From assembly GCA_026982215.1 (NCBI GenBank), contig JALSHN010000300.1, forward strand, positions 1 to 13,361: a stretch of 13,361 bases of DNA. Reading direction: 5' to 3'. Positions 1-7,771 of this stretch are shown here, one piece after another. The position numbers and the translations under genes were made by a program. The notes beneath the pieces were generated by a model, which had not been told where the DNA came from, ran no database searches, and worked only from the letters and a program-made list of their open reading frames with translations. Positions within the stretch are counted from its first letter, which is position 1. The number at the start of each line of letters is the position of its first letter. The stretch is from Gammaproteobacteria bacterium (GTDB lineage Bacteria > Pseudomonadota > Gammaproteobacteria > S012-40).

Positions 1-2905
1 GGCGCGGGCCGCGGGTGTGGATGGTCCACCCCTGGGCGGAGTCGGCGGCTTGCAGGGCGACGTCTTGGAAGCGGAAATCGAAGACTTCCAGTTCGTCCAG
101 GGTGATGTCGTAGTACTGGCCGAGGGTGGCGCTGCCTTCGTCGGGGAACAGGGGGGGGCGGCCGTCCTCGGGGAACAGGACTCGGGACCAGGCGCTCCAG
201 GAGAAGTAGGGGAGGTGGCCGGTGAACCACAGGCCGTCTTCGTCGGGGAGGCGCGGTTGGCGGCCGAGGCCCACCGCGCCGCGGTGCAGGTGGAAGTCTT
301 CGCCTTCACGGCGTAGTTCGAGCAGGGCGCGCAGCTCGCCGTAGTCGATGCCGAGACGGCGTTCTTCTTCACCCAGTTCCATGGTGAGGCCGAAGGGGAT
401 GCGCCGGTCCGAGGGCTTGGCCAGAGGGGCGGGCAGGGTGACGGCCAGTCCTTGGAGGTTGGAATGGAGGGTGAGTCGCGGTGGACTGGGGTCGTCCTCG
501 GACAGGGGTAGGGTGAGGCGTCCCGACCAGCGGGTCTGGCCGGCAGTGTAGTCCGCCCAGTGGGGGTAGTCGCTGTAGCGGGCCAGCAGCAGGCGCAGGG
601 CCTCGCGGTGGATGCGGCCGTGGCCGTCGATGTGCAGCCGGTGGGGGTGGTCCTCGGTCTCCAGGGCCAGTTCCAGCGGCAGCCCGTCCTGGCGCCCCTG
701 GAGACCGGGGGAGGCGATGCCGCGTTGGTCGAACCGCAACGGTCCGCGCAGCGCTTGCAGGTCCACGGCGTAGAGTTCGGAGCGCAGGCGGACGCCGTCG
801 AGGCGGGCGTGGCCGTCCACGGTCACTTCGGCGTCGTGGAGGGGGATGACCAAGCCGAGGCGCAGCCGCAGCGGGCCTTGGGCCTCGAAGGGGTGGAGGG
901 CGGAGGCGAAGGCCTCTTCCAGCGGGCTTTGGTGCAGGTAGCGCAGCACGTCGGCGGCGTCGCTGTTCACCCGGCCTTGGATTTCCAGGCGTTGTTCCGG
1001 GGCGCCAAGCTCGGGGAGGGTGACCTCGACGTCGTGCAGGCGACTGCGGTAAATGCGGCCGGAGGCGGAGTGCAGCCACAGCCGGCGGTGGTCGATCGCC
1101 AGGTGGCCTTGGATGGCGTCGATGCGGGGCCAGCCGGGGGCGGGGGTGAGCCGGCCTTGGGTGAGCCGTAGCTGGATGGCGAGGCGGCCTTGGTCTTCAC
1201 GGAAGGGGAATTGGTGGGTGCGGCCGAGGTAGAGGATCTCGCCGTCTTCGATGGCGCCGGCGTGCAGGGCCTGGTCCAGCCAGTCACGCAGGCCGGGGGC
1301 GAGCAGACGGGTGGGGAGGTGGTCGCGCAGGTGGTCGGGGTTGGGCAGGCGCAGGCGGGTGCCGAGGATCAGCCGCGGGGAGCGACCGTCGGTGGGGAGG
1401 TTGAGACGCAGGTGGGCGGCGAGGGCGAGGTAACGGTTTTCGCCGTGCAGGTTGGTGATGTCCACCACCCAGGCACGGGGGGCGCGCCGCCAGTGGACTT
1501 CGGCCTGTAACCGGGTGAGGGGGAGGGGGCGGTCGTAGAGGCGTTCGAGGTCGAGGCGCAGGCGCCGGCCTTGGAGTCGGGCCGCGCCGCCGCGTTCGCT
1601 CAGGCGGATCTCGCCGTCGACGCCGTCGCTGCCGGGGATCCATTGCCAGGGGTGGTTGCGCAGCCCGTGCACGCTGGCCTGGAGCTGGTAGCGCCATTGG
1701 TCTCGATGGCGTTCGGCGGTGAGGCGCAGGTCGTCGAGGCGGCCGCGGGGGCGCAGGCGGTGGAGAGCGGTTTCCAGCGGCGGGGGGAGGCGCTCGCTGA
1801 AGCGGCCGATGCGTACCAAGTCTTCCAGGTGGAGGTGGTCCAGGGCCAGTTCCCACCGGGGGGGCTGATGGGCGTCGCCGGGGCGGTGGTGGATCCACAG
1901 GCGGCTGGGGGGGGTGTCTCGGATCTCGGTGCGCAGTCGCAGCCGCTGGGCCGCCAGCCACCAACGACCGTTGGCTTCGCCTTGCCAGTCGATGACGCCG
2001 CCGGCTTCTTCGATGCGCAGCACGCGCCGGTCCCGTTGTCGTAGCAGAATCAGCTCGTGGAGCTCGAGGGTGCCGTTGAGGCGCTGGAGACGGCCGTTTT
2101 CCCACCAGGCCCACAGTTGGCTTTCCAGTCGGCCACCGTCGATGCGCAGGGGGAGGTCGCGCCATTGGGCAGGGAGTCGTTCCAGGCGCAGGCCGCGGAT
2201 GCTGAGGTAGCCGCGGCCGCTCCAACGGTGGGCGCTGAGGACGTCGCCTTGGAGTTCCAGGGCGAGGTCGAGGCCGTGGCCCATGCGGTAGGGGAGGGCG
2301 AGGGTGGCGTCGATGAGGTGACGGCCGCGGTGGTTGCGCAGGTCGAGGGTGACGTGGCGGAAGGTCCATTCGTTGATGTCGGCGGCGCTTTCGTCACGGT
2401 AGTGGATCTCGCTGTCTTCCACGGTGAGGCGTTTATGGCCGAGCAGCCAGCGGGCGAAGTCGCGCCCGCCTTCGCCGCGCGGTCGGCCACGGTCGAGGCC
2501 GCGGATGTGGAGCCGGCCCTGGGCGTCACGGATCACCGCCAGGCGCAGGCCGCTGAGGTGGATGCGGCCGGGGACCAGGGCGAGGCGGCGTAGGGAGGCC
2601 CAGAGGTCGAGGCCGATGCGGGCCCGTTCCAGGTGCAGCAGCGGTTGCCCCGTTTCGTCCACCAGGGTGGTGTCGATGAGGATCAGTCCGGGTTCCATGC
2701 CCCGCCAGTCGGCATCCAGCCGGCCGATGTCGATGGCCTGACCCAGGGCGCCTTCGGCCCAGGCGGCGATCTCGGGGCGCAGGGTGTCGGCGAAGGGGAG
2801 GGTGGCGCGGGCCAGGGTGAGCAGGACGGCGGCGCCGATCACCAGGCCGGCGAGGATCAGGCCGAGGAGGCGCAGCATCCGTCGCGGCCAGGAGAGGGAG
2901 GGCAT
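1..2905 (-). CDS. yhdP: YhdP, AsmA-like inner-membrane-anchored lipid transport protein (3' end outside window)
   Basis: I translated this frame by hand from the ATG at 2905 to the left edge: 968 codons without a stop, so the gene is intact here but cut by the window; E. coli YhdP is about 1266 residues. A basic N-terminus (WPRRMLR) is followed by one hydrophobic segment at residues 12-32 (LGLILAGLVIGAAVLL), which fits an inner-membrane anchor with the rest in the periplasm. Stretches resembling E. coli YhdP include AIEDGEILYLG...HQFPF (about 551-568) and PAPLAKPSDR (about 825-834). The rest is rich in alternating Leu/Arg/His strands, as expected for the long beta-groove of AsmA-like proteins. 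The family (YhdP, TamB, YdbH) is known to move phospholipids to the outer membrane. It starts 6 nt after rng with only a weak ribosome site, so it is probably translated by coupling. Two runs of eight G lie inside the gene without breaking the frame. Identification is confident; the exact start is less so (M10 is an alternative). Confidence 0.93.
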   Translation of the reverse strand, partial: MPSLSWPRRMLRLLGLILAGLVIGAAVLLTLARATLPFADTLRPEIAAWAEGALGQAIDIGRLDADWRGMEPGLILIDTTLVDETGQPLLHLERARIGLDLWASLRRLALVPGRIHLSGLRLAVIRDAQGRLHIRGLDRGRPRGEGGRDFARWLLGHKRLTVEDSEIHYRDESAADINEWTFRHVTLDLRNHRGRHLIDATLALPYRMGHGLDLALELQGDVLSAHRWSGRGYLSIRGLRLERLPAQWRDLPLRIDGGRLESQLWAWWENGRLQRLNGTLELHELILLRQRDRRVLRIEEAGGVIDWQGEANGRWWLAAQRLRLRTEIRDTPPSRLWIHHRPGDAHQPPRWELALDHLHLEDLVRIGRFSERLPPPLETALHRLRPRGRLDDLRLTAERHRDQWRYQLQASVHGLRNHPWQWIPGSDGVDGEIRLSERGGAARLQGRRLRLDLERLYDRPLPLTRLQAEVHWRRAPRAWVVDITNLHGENRYLALAAHLRLNLPTDGRSPRLILGTRLRLPNPDHLRDHLPTRLLAPGLRDWLDQALHAGAIEDGEILYLGRTHQFPFREDQGRLAIQLRLTQGRLTPAPGWPRIDAIQGHLAIDHRRLWLHSASGRIYRSRLHDVEVTLPELGAPEQRLEIQGRVNSDAADVLRYLHQSPLEEAFASALHPFEAQGPLRLRLGLVIPLHDAEVTVDGHARLDGVRLRSELYAVDLQALRGPLRFDQRGIASPGLQGRQDGLPLELALETEDHPHRLHIDGHGRIHREALRLLLARYSDYPHWADYTAGQTRWSGRLTLPLSEDDPSPPRLTLHSNLQGLAVTLPAPLAKPSDRRIPFGLTMELGEEERRLGIDYGELRALLELRREGEDFHLHRGAVGLGRQPRLPDEDGLWFTGHLPYFSWSAWSRVLFPEDGRPPLFPDEGSATLGQYYDITLDELEVFDFRFQDVALQAADSAQGWTIHTRGPR

Positions 2906-2911
2906 GGGCGG

Positions 2912-4387
2912 CTACACCAGGACGACGTCGTATTGTTCTTGGGTGTATTGGCTCTCGACCTGGAATTGGATCGGCTTGCCGATGAAGTCTTCCAGCTCGG
3001 CCAGGGCGGCCGATTCCTCGTCCAGGATGAGGTCCACGACTTCTTGCGAGGCGAGGACCAATAGCCGGTCCACCTCGAATTGACGGACTTCGCGCAGGAT
3101 CTCCCGGAAGATCTCGTAGCAGACGGTTTCGGGGGTCTTGACGCTGCCACGGCCGGCGCAGGTGGGGCAGGTCTCACACAACACGTGTTCCAGGGATTCC
3201 CGCGAGCGTTTGCGGGTCATTTCCACCAGCCCCAGCGGCGAGACCTGGCTGATGTGGGTCTTGGCGTGATCGCGGGAGAGGGCCTGTTCCAGGGCGCGCA
3301 ACACCTGGCGTTTGTGGTCTTCGTCTTCCATGTCGATGAAGTCGATGATGATGATGCCGCCGAGGTTGCGCAGCCGCAGTTGCCGGGCAATGGCCTGGGT
3401 GGCCTCGAGATTGGTCTTGAAGATGGTTTCTTCCAGGTTGCGGTGGCCGACGAAGGCCCCGGTGTTGACGTCGATGGTGGTCATGGCCTCGGTCTGGTCG
3501 ATGACCAGGTGGCCGCCGGATTTGAGGGGGACGCGGGGGGAGAGGGCACGCTGGATCTCGTCTTCGATGCCGTAGAGGTCGAAGATGGGCCGCGGGCCGG
3601 CGTAGTATTCGATGCCACCGCGCAGTTGCGGGATGAATTTTTCCACGAAGCGGGTGACTTTTTCGTGGGTCTCGCGGGAGTCGATGCGGATCTTTTCCAC
3701 TTCGTCGTCCACCAGGTCACGGATGGCGCGCATGGCCAGCGGCAGGTCTTCGTGGACGATGTGGCCCGGCTGGGTGAGGGCGGCGCGTTGTTTGATCTCG
3801 GCCCAGACCCGCTTGAGATAGGCCATGTCGTTGCTCACCGCGGCCTCGCCGATGCCTTCGGCGGCGGTGCGGACGATGTAGCCGGTGCGCTCGTCTTCCC
3901 CCCGGGCGGCGAGCACCAGTTCCCGCAGGCGGTTGCGCTCCTCGGGGTCCTCGATCTTCTGGGAGACGCCGACATTGGAGGCGAAGGGCATGAGGACCAG
4001 GAAGCGGGCGGGGATGGTGATGTGGGTGGTGAGCCGCGCCCCTTTGCTGCCCAGGGGGTCTTTGATCACTTGGACCAGGATGTCTTGGCCTTCGCGCAGC
4101 AGTTCGGTGATGTTGGGGGTGTGGCGGCCGTTGCCCTCGCCGTTCTCGCCGTTGGGGATCTCGTGATAGATGTCGGAGGCGTGGAGGAAGGCGGCCCGTT
4201 CCAGGCCGATGTCGATGAAGGCGGCTTGCATGCCGGGGAGTACGCGTTGCACCCGGCCTTTGTAGATGTTGCCCACCAGCCCGCGGCGACGGGCGCGTTC
4301 GATGAAGATCTCCTGGAGGACGCCGTTTTCCACCACCGCCACGCGGGTCTCTTGCGGGGTGACGTTGATGAGGATCTCTTCGCTCAT
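2912..4387 (-). CDS. rng: Ribonuclease G
   Basis: Single-strand-specific endoribonuclease of the RNase E/G family, known for 16S rRNA 5' maturation and mRNA decay in the cytoplasm. At 491 residues it has the usual RNase G length (E. coli 489) and lacks the long C-terminal scaffold of RNase E. An S1-type RNA-binding domain covers about residues 37-127 (GNIYKGRVQRVLPGMQAAF). The DNase I-like catalytic part carries DVNTG at 306-310 (metal-binding D306) and IDFIDM at 348-353 (second metal aspartate D349). The Zn-link CPTC is at 407-410, followed by AGRG. The 5'-sensor region (TAAEGIGEA, 174-182) is present. A short Asn/Gly-rich insert (about 78-92) lies within the S1 domain. It follows maf by 9 nt and precedes yhdP by 6 nt, the same order as in E. 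coli. No Shine-Dalgarno site precedes the ATG; instead TAAAAT stands 6 nt upstream (see findings). Confidence 0.97.
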   Translation of the reverse strand: MSEEILINVTPQETRVAVVENGVLQEIFIERARRRGLVGNIYKGRVQRVLPGMQAAFIDIGLERAAFLHASDIYHEIPNGENGEGNGRHTPNITELLREGQDILVQVIKDPLGSKGARLTTHITIPARFLVLMPFASNVGVSQKIEDPEERNRLRELVLAARGEDERTGYIVRTAAEGIGEAAVSNDMAYLKRVWAEIKQRAALTQPGHIVHEDLPLAMRAIRDLVDDEVEKIRIDSRETHEKVTRFVEKFIPQLRGGIEYYAGPRPIFDLYGIEDEIQRALSPRVPLKSGGHLVIDQTEAMTTIDVNTGAFVGHRNLEETIFKTNLEATQAIARQLRLRNLGGIIIIDFIDMEDEDHKRQVLRALEQALSRDHAKTHISQVSPLGLVEMTRKRSRESLEHVLCETCPTCAGRGSVKTPETVCYEIFREILREVRQFEVDRLLVLASQEVVDLILDEESAALAELEDFIGKPIQFQVESQYTQEQYDVVLV

Positions 4388-4393
4388 GGGGGG

Positions 4394-4399
4394 ATTTTA
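4394..4399 (-). promoter_or_regulatory. Candidate -10 box directly before rng (possible leaderless transcript)
   Basis: TAAAAT overlaps the maf TAA stop and is followed by six C and then the rng ATG. Transcription would begin about on the ATG itself. The region also lacks a Shine-Dalgarno site. No -35 match is visible (TGCCGC at 17-bp spacing), so the motif may be chance plus stop-codon sequence. Confidence 0.3.
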
Positions 4400-5011
4400 G
4401 CCTGCCGGGGACGTTGGCGGCAGCTCGAGGGCGGTGGGGAGGCCGGCCTGTCTGAGCAGGGCGTGGGTGGCGGCCAGCGGCAGGCCCATCACCGCGGTCC
4501 AGTCGCCGTCGAGGTGGGTGACCAAGGCGGCCCCCAGACCTTGGATGGCGTAGCCCCCGGCCTTGTCGGCCGGTTCACCACTGGCCCAGTAGGCTTGGCG
4601 CTCCAGCGCGGTGGTGGGGCGCAGGGCCACCCGGGAGCGGACCAGGGTGGTGAGGGTGCGGGTCTCGTCCACCAGGGCGACGGCGGTGAGGACCTCGTGG
4701 ACCCGACCGCTGAGGCGTTCCAGCAGCTCAAGACCGTGTTCGCGGTCGCGCGGTTTGCCGAGGATGGCGCCGTCGAGGACGACGCAGGTGTCCGAGCCCA
4801 GTACCCAGCTGGGATCCCCGGGGGGCAGGGTCTGGCGGCCCACTCGGGCCTTGTCGGTGGACAGCCGGAGGACGTAGTCCTCGGGGCGTTCATCGGGGCG
4901 GGGGTGTTCGTCCACTTCCACCGGCAGGGGCTCGAAGGGGACGCCGAGGCGGGAGAGGAGTTCCCGGCGGCGTGGGGAGCGGGAGGCGAGGTAGAGCCGC
5001 GGGGGGGTCAT
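4397..5011 (-). CDS. maf: Maf-family nucleoside triphosphate pyrophosphatase (YhdE type, dTTP/UTP)
   Basis: Hydrolyses non-canonical or excess nucleoside triphosphates to the monophosphate and pyrophosphate. The YhdE branch prefers dTTP, UTP and modified pyrimidine nucleotides. The 204-residue protein opens with LASRSPRRRELL (8-19), the Maf phosphate-binding loop. It has GSDTCVVLDG (72-81) with the predicted catalytic D74, then GKPRD (85-89), and SGEPADKAGGYAIQGLGA (144-161) with K150 and Q157. These resemble E. coli YhdE more than YceF, including the sequence around DKAGxYxIQG. The C-terminal motif reads MGLPL where VGLPL is usual. The ATG overlaps the rlmH stop as ATGA (5008-5011). rng and yhdP follow, as after yhdE in E. 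coli. A run of seven G (5001-5007) lies in the second to fourth codons. Substrate preference is inferred from family resemblance. Confidence 0.94.
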   Translation of the reverse strand: MTPPRLYLASRSPRRRELLSRLGVPFEPLPVEVDEHPRPDERPEDYVLRLSTDKARVGRQTLPPGDPSWVLGSDTCVVLDGAILGKPRDREHGLELLERLSGRVHEVLTAVALVDETRTLTTLVRSRVALRPTTALERQAYWASGEPADKAGGYAIQGLGAALVTHLDGDWTAVMGLPLAATHALLRQAGLPTALELPPTSPAG

Positions 5012-5481
5012 GGGGCGCCACGGTGGTAGGGGTGGCCCTGGCGCAGGGACCAGGCACGGTAGAGTTGTTCGCTGACGATGAGTCGCACCAGGGGGTGGGG
5101 CAGGGTGAGGGGACCCAATGACCAGTGCTCCGGGCAGGCGGCCAGGGTCGCCGGGTCGAGGCCGTCGGCACCGCCGATGATCAGGGCGGTGTCGGTGCCG
5201 TGCCGGATCCAGTGGTCCAGGCGTTCGGCCAGTTCTTCGGTGCTCCAGGGGCGGCCGCGGATGTCCAGGGCGATCTTGTGGCAGCCCTCGGCGGCCTTGA
5301 GCAGACGGGCGCCCTCTTCGGCCTTGGCGCGGCCGAGATCGGTGGTCTTGCGCCGGGGGGCGGCCTCGACGGGGACGATTTCCAGGGTGCAGCCGCCACT
5401 GAAGCGGCGGCGGTAGTCCTCCACCCCGGCCTCCACCCAGGAGGGCATGCGCCGGCCCACGGCCACCAGTTTCAGGCGCAC
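5008..5481 (-). CDS. rlmH: 23S rRNA (pseudouridine1915-N3)-methyltransferase RlmH
   Basis: SPOUT-fold methyltransferase that methylates pseudouridine 1915 in helix 69 of 23S rRNA on assembled 70S ribosomes, using S-adenosylmethionine. I start it at the GTG at 5481, one base after the rsfS stop (TGA-G-GTG). That gives 157 residues against 155 in E. coli and the family N-terminus xRLKLVAVGRRMPSWVE. The SAM-binding knot shows IGGADGLDP (about 103-111) and the C-terminal LTLPHPLVRLIVSEQLYRAW, ending in the family signature HPYHRG. There is no in-frame ATG at the expected place; the frame stays open upstream through rsfS sequence, so longer versions would be artefacts. No strong ribosome site precedes the GTG, so translation is probably coupled to rsfS. 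rsfS-rlmH is a conserved pair in proteobacteria. Its stop overlaps the maf start. Confidence 0.96.
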   Translation of the reverse strand: MRLKLVAVGRRMPSWVEAGVEDYRRRFSGGCTLEIVPVEAAPRRKTTDLGRAKAEEGARLLKAAEGCHKIALDIRGRPWSTEELAERLDHWIRHGTDTALIIGGADGLDPATLAACPEHWSLGPLTLPHPLVRLIVSEQLYRAWSLRQGHPYHRGAP

Positions 5482-5482
5482 C

Positions 5483-5839
5483 TCAGTGGCCGCCCTGGTG
5501 GCTGTGCGGCGGTTCGCCGCCCCACAGGCGTTCGAGCTGGTAGTAGTCGCGCAGCTGCGGTTGCATGACGTGGACCACGACATCGCCCAGGTCCACCAGC
5601 ACCCATTCGGCGTCTTGTTCGCCTTCGGTGCCCAGGGGGCGGACGCCGGCGGCCTTGGCCTGTTCCACCACGTGTTGCGCCAGGGCCTTCGCTTGCCGCT
5701 GGGAGGTGGCGCTGGCGATGACGATGATGTCGGTGACGTCGCTCTGGCCACGCACGTCCAGGGCGACGATGTCTTCGGCCTTGAGGTCGTCCAGCGCCTC
5801 GATGACCAGGTGTTTGAGGGCGTCGCTGTCGAGGGTCAT
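5483..5839 (-). CDS. rsfS: Ribosome silencing factor RsfS
   Basis: RsfS (formerly YbeB, Iojap family) binds ribosomal protein uL14 on the free 50S subunit and blocks joining to the 30S, lowering translation when nutrients run out. The 118-residue protein shows the whole domain: LKAEDIVALDVRG near residue 20, TDIIVIASATSQRQAKALA, then AEWVLVDLGDVVVHVM and the C-terminal YYQLERLW. I chose the ATG at 5839, which overlaps the nadD stop as ATGA (5836-5839) and matches the E. coli N-terminus. An upstream in-frame ATG at 5887 has a good GGAG five bases before it but would add 16 residues inside nadD. The C-terminus has a His-rich tail (EPPHSHQGGH). One base separates it from rlmH. Confidence 0.95.
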   Translation of the reverse strand: MTLDSDALKHLVIEALDDLKAEDIVALDVRGQSDVTDIIVIASATSQRQAKALAQHVVEQAKAAGVRPLGTEGEQDAEWVLVDLGDVVVHVMQPQLRDYYQLERLWGGEPPHSHQGGH

Positions 5840-6498
5840 GGTGTCGTCGCTTTGCGGTAGAGTCCGCGGAGTTGGATGATGTTCCATACGCTCTCCGGTA
5901 TCAGATAACGGGGTTCGCGGCCTTGGGCCACCAGGGCGCGGATGCGGGAGGCGGAGATGTCGAGCTGGGTCACTTCCACGCTATGGATGAACCCGGCGGG
6001 TGCGTGATGCAGTGCCGTGGCCTCGTGGCGGTGGTGTGCCTGCAGCCAGGGGGCCAGGGGGCCGTCGCCGGGCAGGGTCCAGCCCGGACGGTGGGCGATC
6101 ACCAAGTGGGCCAGCTCGATGATCTCCTCCCATCGGTGCCACTGGGGCAGCCCGAGGAAGGCATCGGTGCCGAGGATGAGACACAGCGGCTGGTCTCCGA
6201 GTTCGTTGCGTAATGTTTCCAGGGTGTCCACGGTGTAGGAGATCCCGCCCCGCAGCAGTTCGCGGTCGTCCATCACCAGCCGTTCCTGGCCGGTGAGGGC
6301 GGCGCGGAGCATGGCGGCCCGGGTGAGGTCGTCGGCCTGGGGTGGACGGCGGTGAGGCGGGGTGGCGGCGGGGATCATGTGTACCCGCTCCAGGTTCACG
6401 GCCTCGGCGCATTCCCAGGCCACTCGCAGGTGGCCGAAGTGCACCGGGTCGAAGGTACCGCCGAAGACGCCGATGGGGCGGAGAGGGGCCTCGCTCAA
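5836..6498 (-). CDS. nadD: Nicotinate-nucleotide adenylyltransferase NadD
   Basis: Joins ATP and nicotinate mononucleotide to give deamido-NAD and pyrophosphate, the penultimate step of NAD synthesis. The 220-residue protein has the nucleotidyltransferase T/HxGH motif in GGTFDPVHFGHLR (13-25) and ISASRIRAL (181-189), the ISSTxIR-type ATP-binding motif. PAATPPHR (43-50) and LILGTDAF (97-104) are also typical. The start is TTG at 6498, with GAGGGG three bases upstream; no ATG or GTG lies between it and the first conserved strand (PIGVFGG, 8-14). proA ends 7 nt upstream. The stop overlaps the rsfS ATG. proA-nadD-rsfS-rlmH order is also known in Pseudomonas. Confidence 0.95.
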   Translation of the reverse strand: MSEAPLRPIGVFGGTFDPVHFGHLRVAWECAEAVNLERVHMIPAATPPHRRPPQADDLTRAAMLRAALTGQERLVMDDRELLRGGISYTVDTLETLRNELGDQPLCLILGTDAFLGLPQWHRWEEIIELAHLVIAHRPGWTLPGDGPLAPWLQAHHRHEATALHHAPAGFIHSVEVTQLDISASRIRALVAQGREPRYLIPESVWNIIQLRGLYRKATTP

Positions 6499-6500
6499 AC

Positions 6501-6507
6501 GCCCCTC
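6501..6507 (-). promoter_or_regulatory. Ribosome binding site supporting the nadD TTG start
   Basis: TGAGGGG, overlapping the proA stop codon, stands three bases before the TTG at 6498. It is the only purine-rich site near the first conserved residues of NadD and supports the non-ATG start. Confidence 0.55.
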
Positions 6508-7771
6508 ACTGGCGGATGTGGCCGTCGCCGAGGACGATCCATTTCTCGGAGGTGAGGCCTTCCAGGCCCACCGGCCCGCGGGCGTGGAATTTGTCGGTGC
6601 TGATGCCGATCTCGGCGCCCAGGCCGTATTCGAAACCGTCGGCGAAGCGGGTGGAGGCGTTGACCATCACCGAGCTGGAGTCCACTTCGGCCAGGAAGCG
6701 CCGGGCACGGCCGTAGTCTTGGGTGACGATGGCGTCGGTGTGACCGGAGCCGTGGCGGTTGATGTGTTCGATGGCCTGGTCCAGGCCGTCCACCACGCGG
6801 ATGGCGAGGATGGGGGCGAGGTACTCGCTGTCCCAGTCGGCCTCGTCGGCGGGGACGGCGGCGTCGCCGAGGATCGCCAAGGCGCGGGGGCAGCCGCGCA
6901 GCTCCACGCCCTTGTCGCGGTAGATGGCGGCCAGCGGTGGCAGGACCCGTTCGGCGACGCCTTCGGCCACCAGCAGGGTCTCCATGGCGTTGCAGACTCC
7001 GTAGCGGTGGGTCTTGGCGTTGTCGGCGATGGCGATGGCCTTGGCCTCGTCGGCGCGGTCGTCGATGTAGACGTGACAGATGCCGTCGAGGTGTTTGATC
7101 ACCGGCATGCGGGCCTCGGCAGAGACCCGTTCGATGAGCCCGCGTCCGCCGCGGGGGATGATGACGTCCACGTGGCGATCCATGGTCAGCAGGACGCCCA
7201 CGGCGGCGCGGTCGGCGGTCTTGATGATCTGCACCGCCTCGCCGGGCAGGCCGGCCTCGCGCAGGCCGCGTTCGATGGCCTCGCCGATGGCGAGGTTGGA
7301 GCGCAGGGCCTCGGAGCCGCCGCGGAGGATGGCGGCATTGCCCGATTTGAGGCACAGGGCGGCGGCGTCCACGGTGACGTTGGGGCGGGATTCGTAGATG
7401 ATGCCCACCACCCCCAGGGGGACGCGCATCTTGCCCACCTGGATGCCGGAGGGTCGGTAGCGCAGTTCGCGGATTTCGCCCACCGGGTCGGGGAGGGTGG
7501 CGATCTGGCGCACCCCTTCGATCATCTGTTCCAGGCGCGCCGGGGTGAGGGCCAGGCGGTCGAGCAGGGCTTCGTCCAGGCCGTTCTCACGGCCTTGGGC
7601 CAGGTCCTCTTCGTTGGCGGCGCTGATGGCGGCGCGGGCGTCCTCCAGGGCCTGGGCGATGGCCTCCAGGGCGTTGTTCTTGGTGGCGGTGGGTTGGGCG
7701 GCGAGGACGCGGGCGGCGCTACGGGCGCGTTCGCCCATCTCAAGCAGGGTGCGTTGGATGTCGTGCTCCAT
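6506..7771 (-). CDS. proA: Glutamate-5-semialdehyde dehydrogenase (gamma-glutamyl phosphate reductase)
   Basis: Reduces gamma-glutamyl phosphate to glutamate-5-semialdehyde with NADPH, the second step of proline synthesis; its partner ProB is not in the window. At 421 residues it has normal length (E. coli 417). Visible family blocks are VPLGVVGIIYESRPNVTVD (near 138-156), LKSGNAAILRGG, IPRGGRGLI, the region around the catalytic cysteine (HRYGVCNAMETLL, C258 or so), VDSSSVMVNASTRFADG and GLGAEIGIST...ARGPVGLEGLT at the C-terminus. The ATG at 7771 lies inside the 3' end of holA (32-nt overlap) and has GAGG five bases upstream. A second in-frame ATG (M12, 7738) starts one base after the holA stop and is also compatible with the family N-terminus. 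nadD follows after 7 nt. Confidence 0.97.
   Translation of the reverse strand: MEHDIQRTLLEMGERARSAARVLAAQPTATKNNALEAIAQALEDARAAISAANEEDLAQGRENGLDEALLDRLALTPARLEQMIEGVRQIATLPDPVGEIRELRYRPSGIQVGKMRVPLGVVGIIYESRPNVTVDAAALCLKSGNAAILRGGSEALRSNLAIGEAIERGLREAGLPGEAVQIIKTADRAAVGVLLTMDRHVDVIIPRGGRGLIERVSAEARMPVIKHLDGICHVYIDDRADEAKAIAIADNAKTHRYGVCNAMETLLVAEGVAERVLPPLAAIYRDKGVELRGCPRALAILGDAAVPADEADWDSEYLAPILAIRVVDGLDQAIEHINRHGSGHTDAIVTQDYGRARRFLAEVDSSSVMVNASTRFADGFEYGLGAEIGISTDKFHARGPVGLEGLTSEKWIVLGDGHIRQ

Noticed and set aside
369..2529. Several Pro/Arg/Ser-rich open frames on the minus strand that might suggest a broken or frameshifted yhdP.
   Set aside because: Codon-by-codon reading shows one uninterrupted frame from 2905 to base 2 with YhdP-like sequence; the others are out-of-frame shadows.
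3080..5029. A 649-codon open frame on the plus strand opposite rng and maf.
   Set aside because: Its translation is low-complexity Gly/Asp/Val/Glu sequence. It is the mirror of high-GC codon use in the strongly recognisable RNase G and Maf genes.
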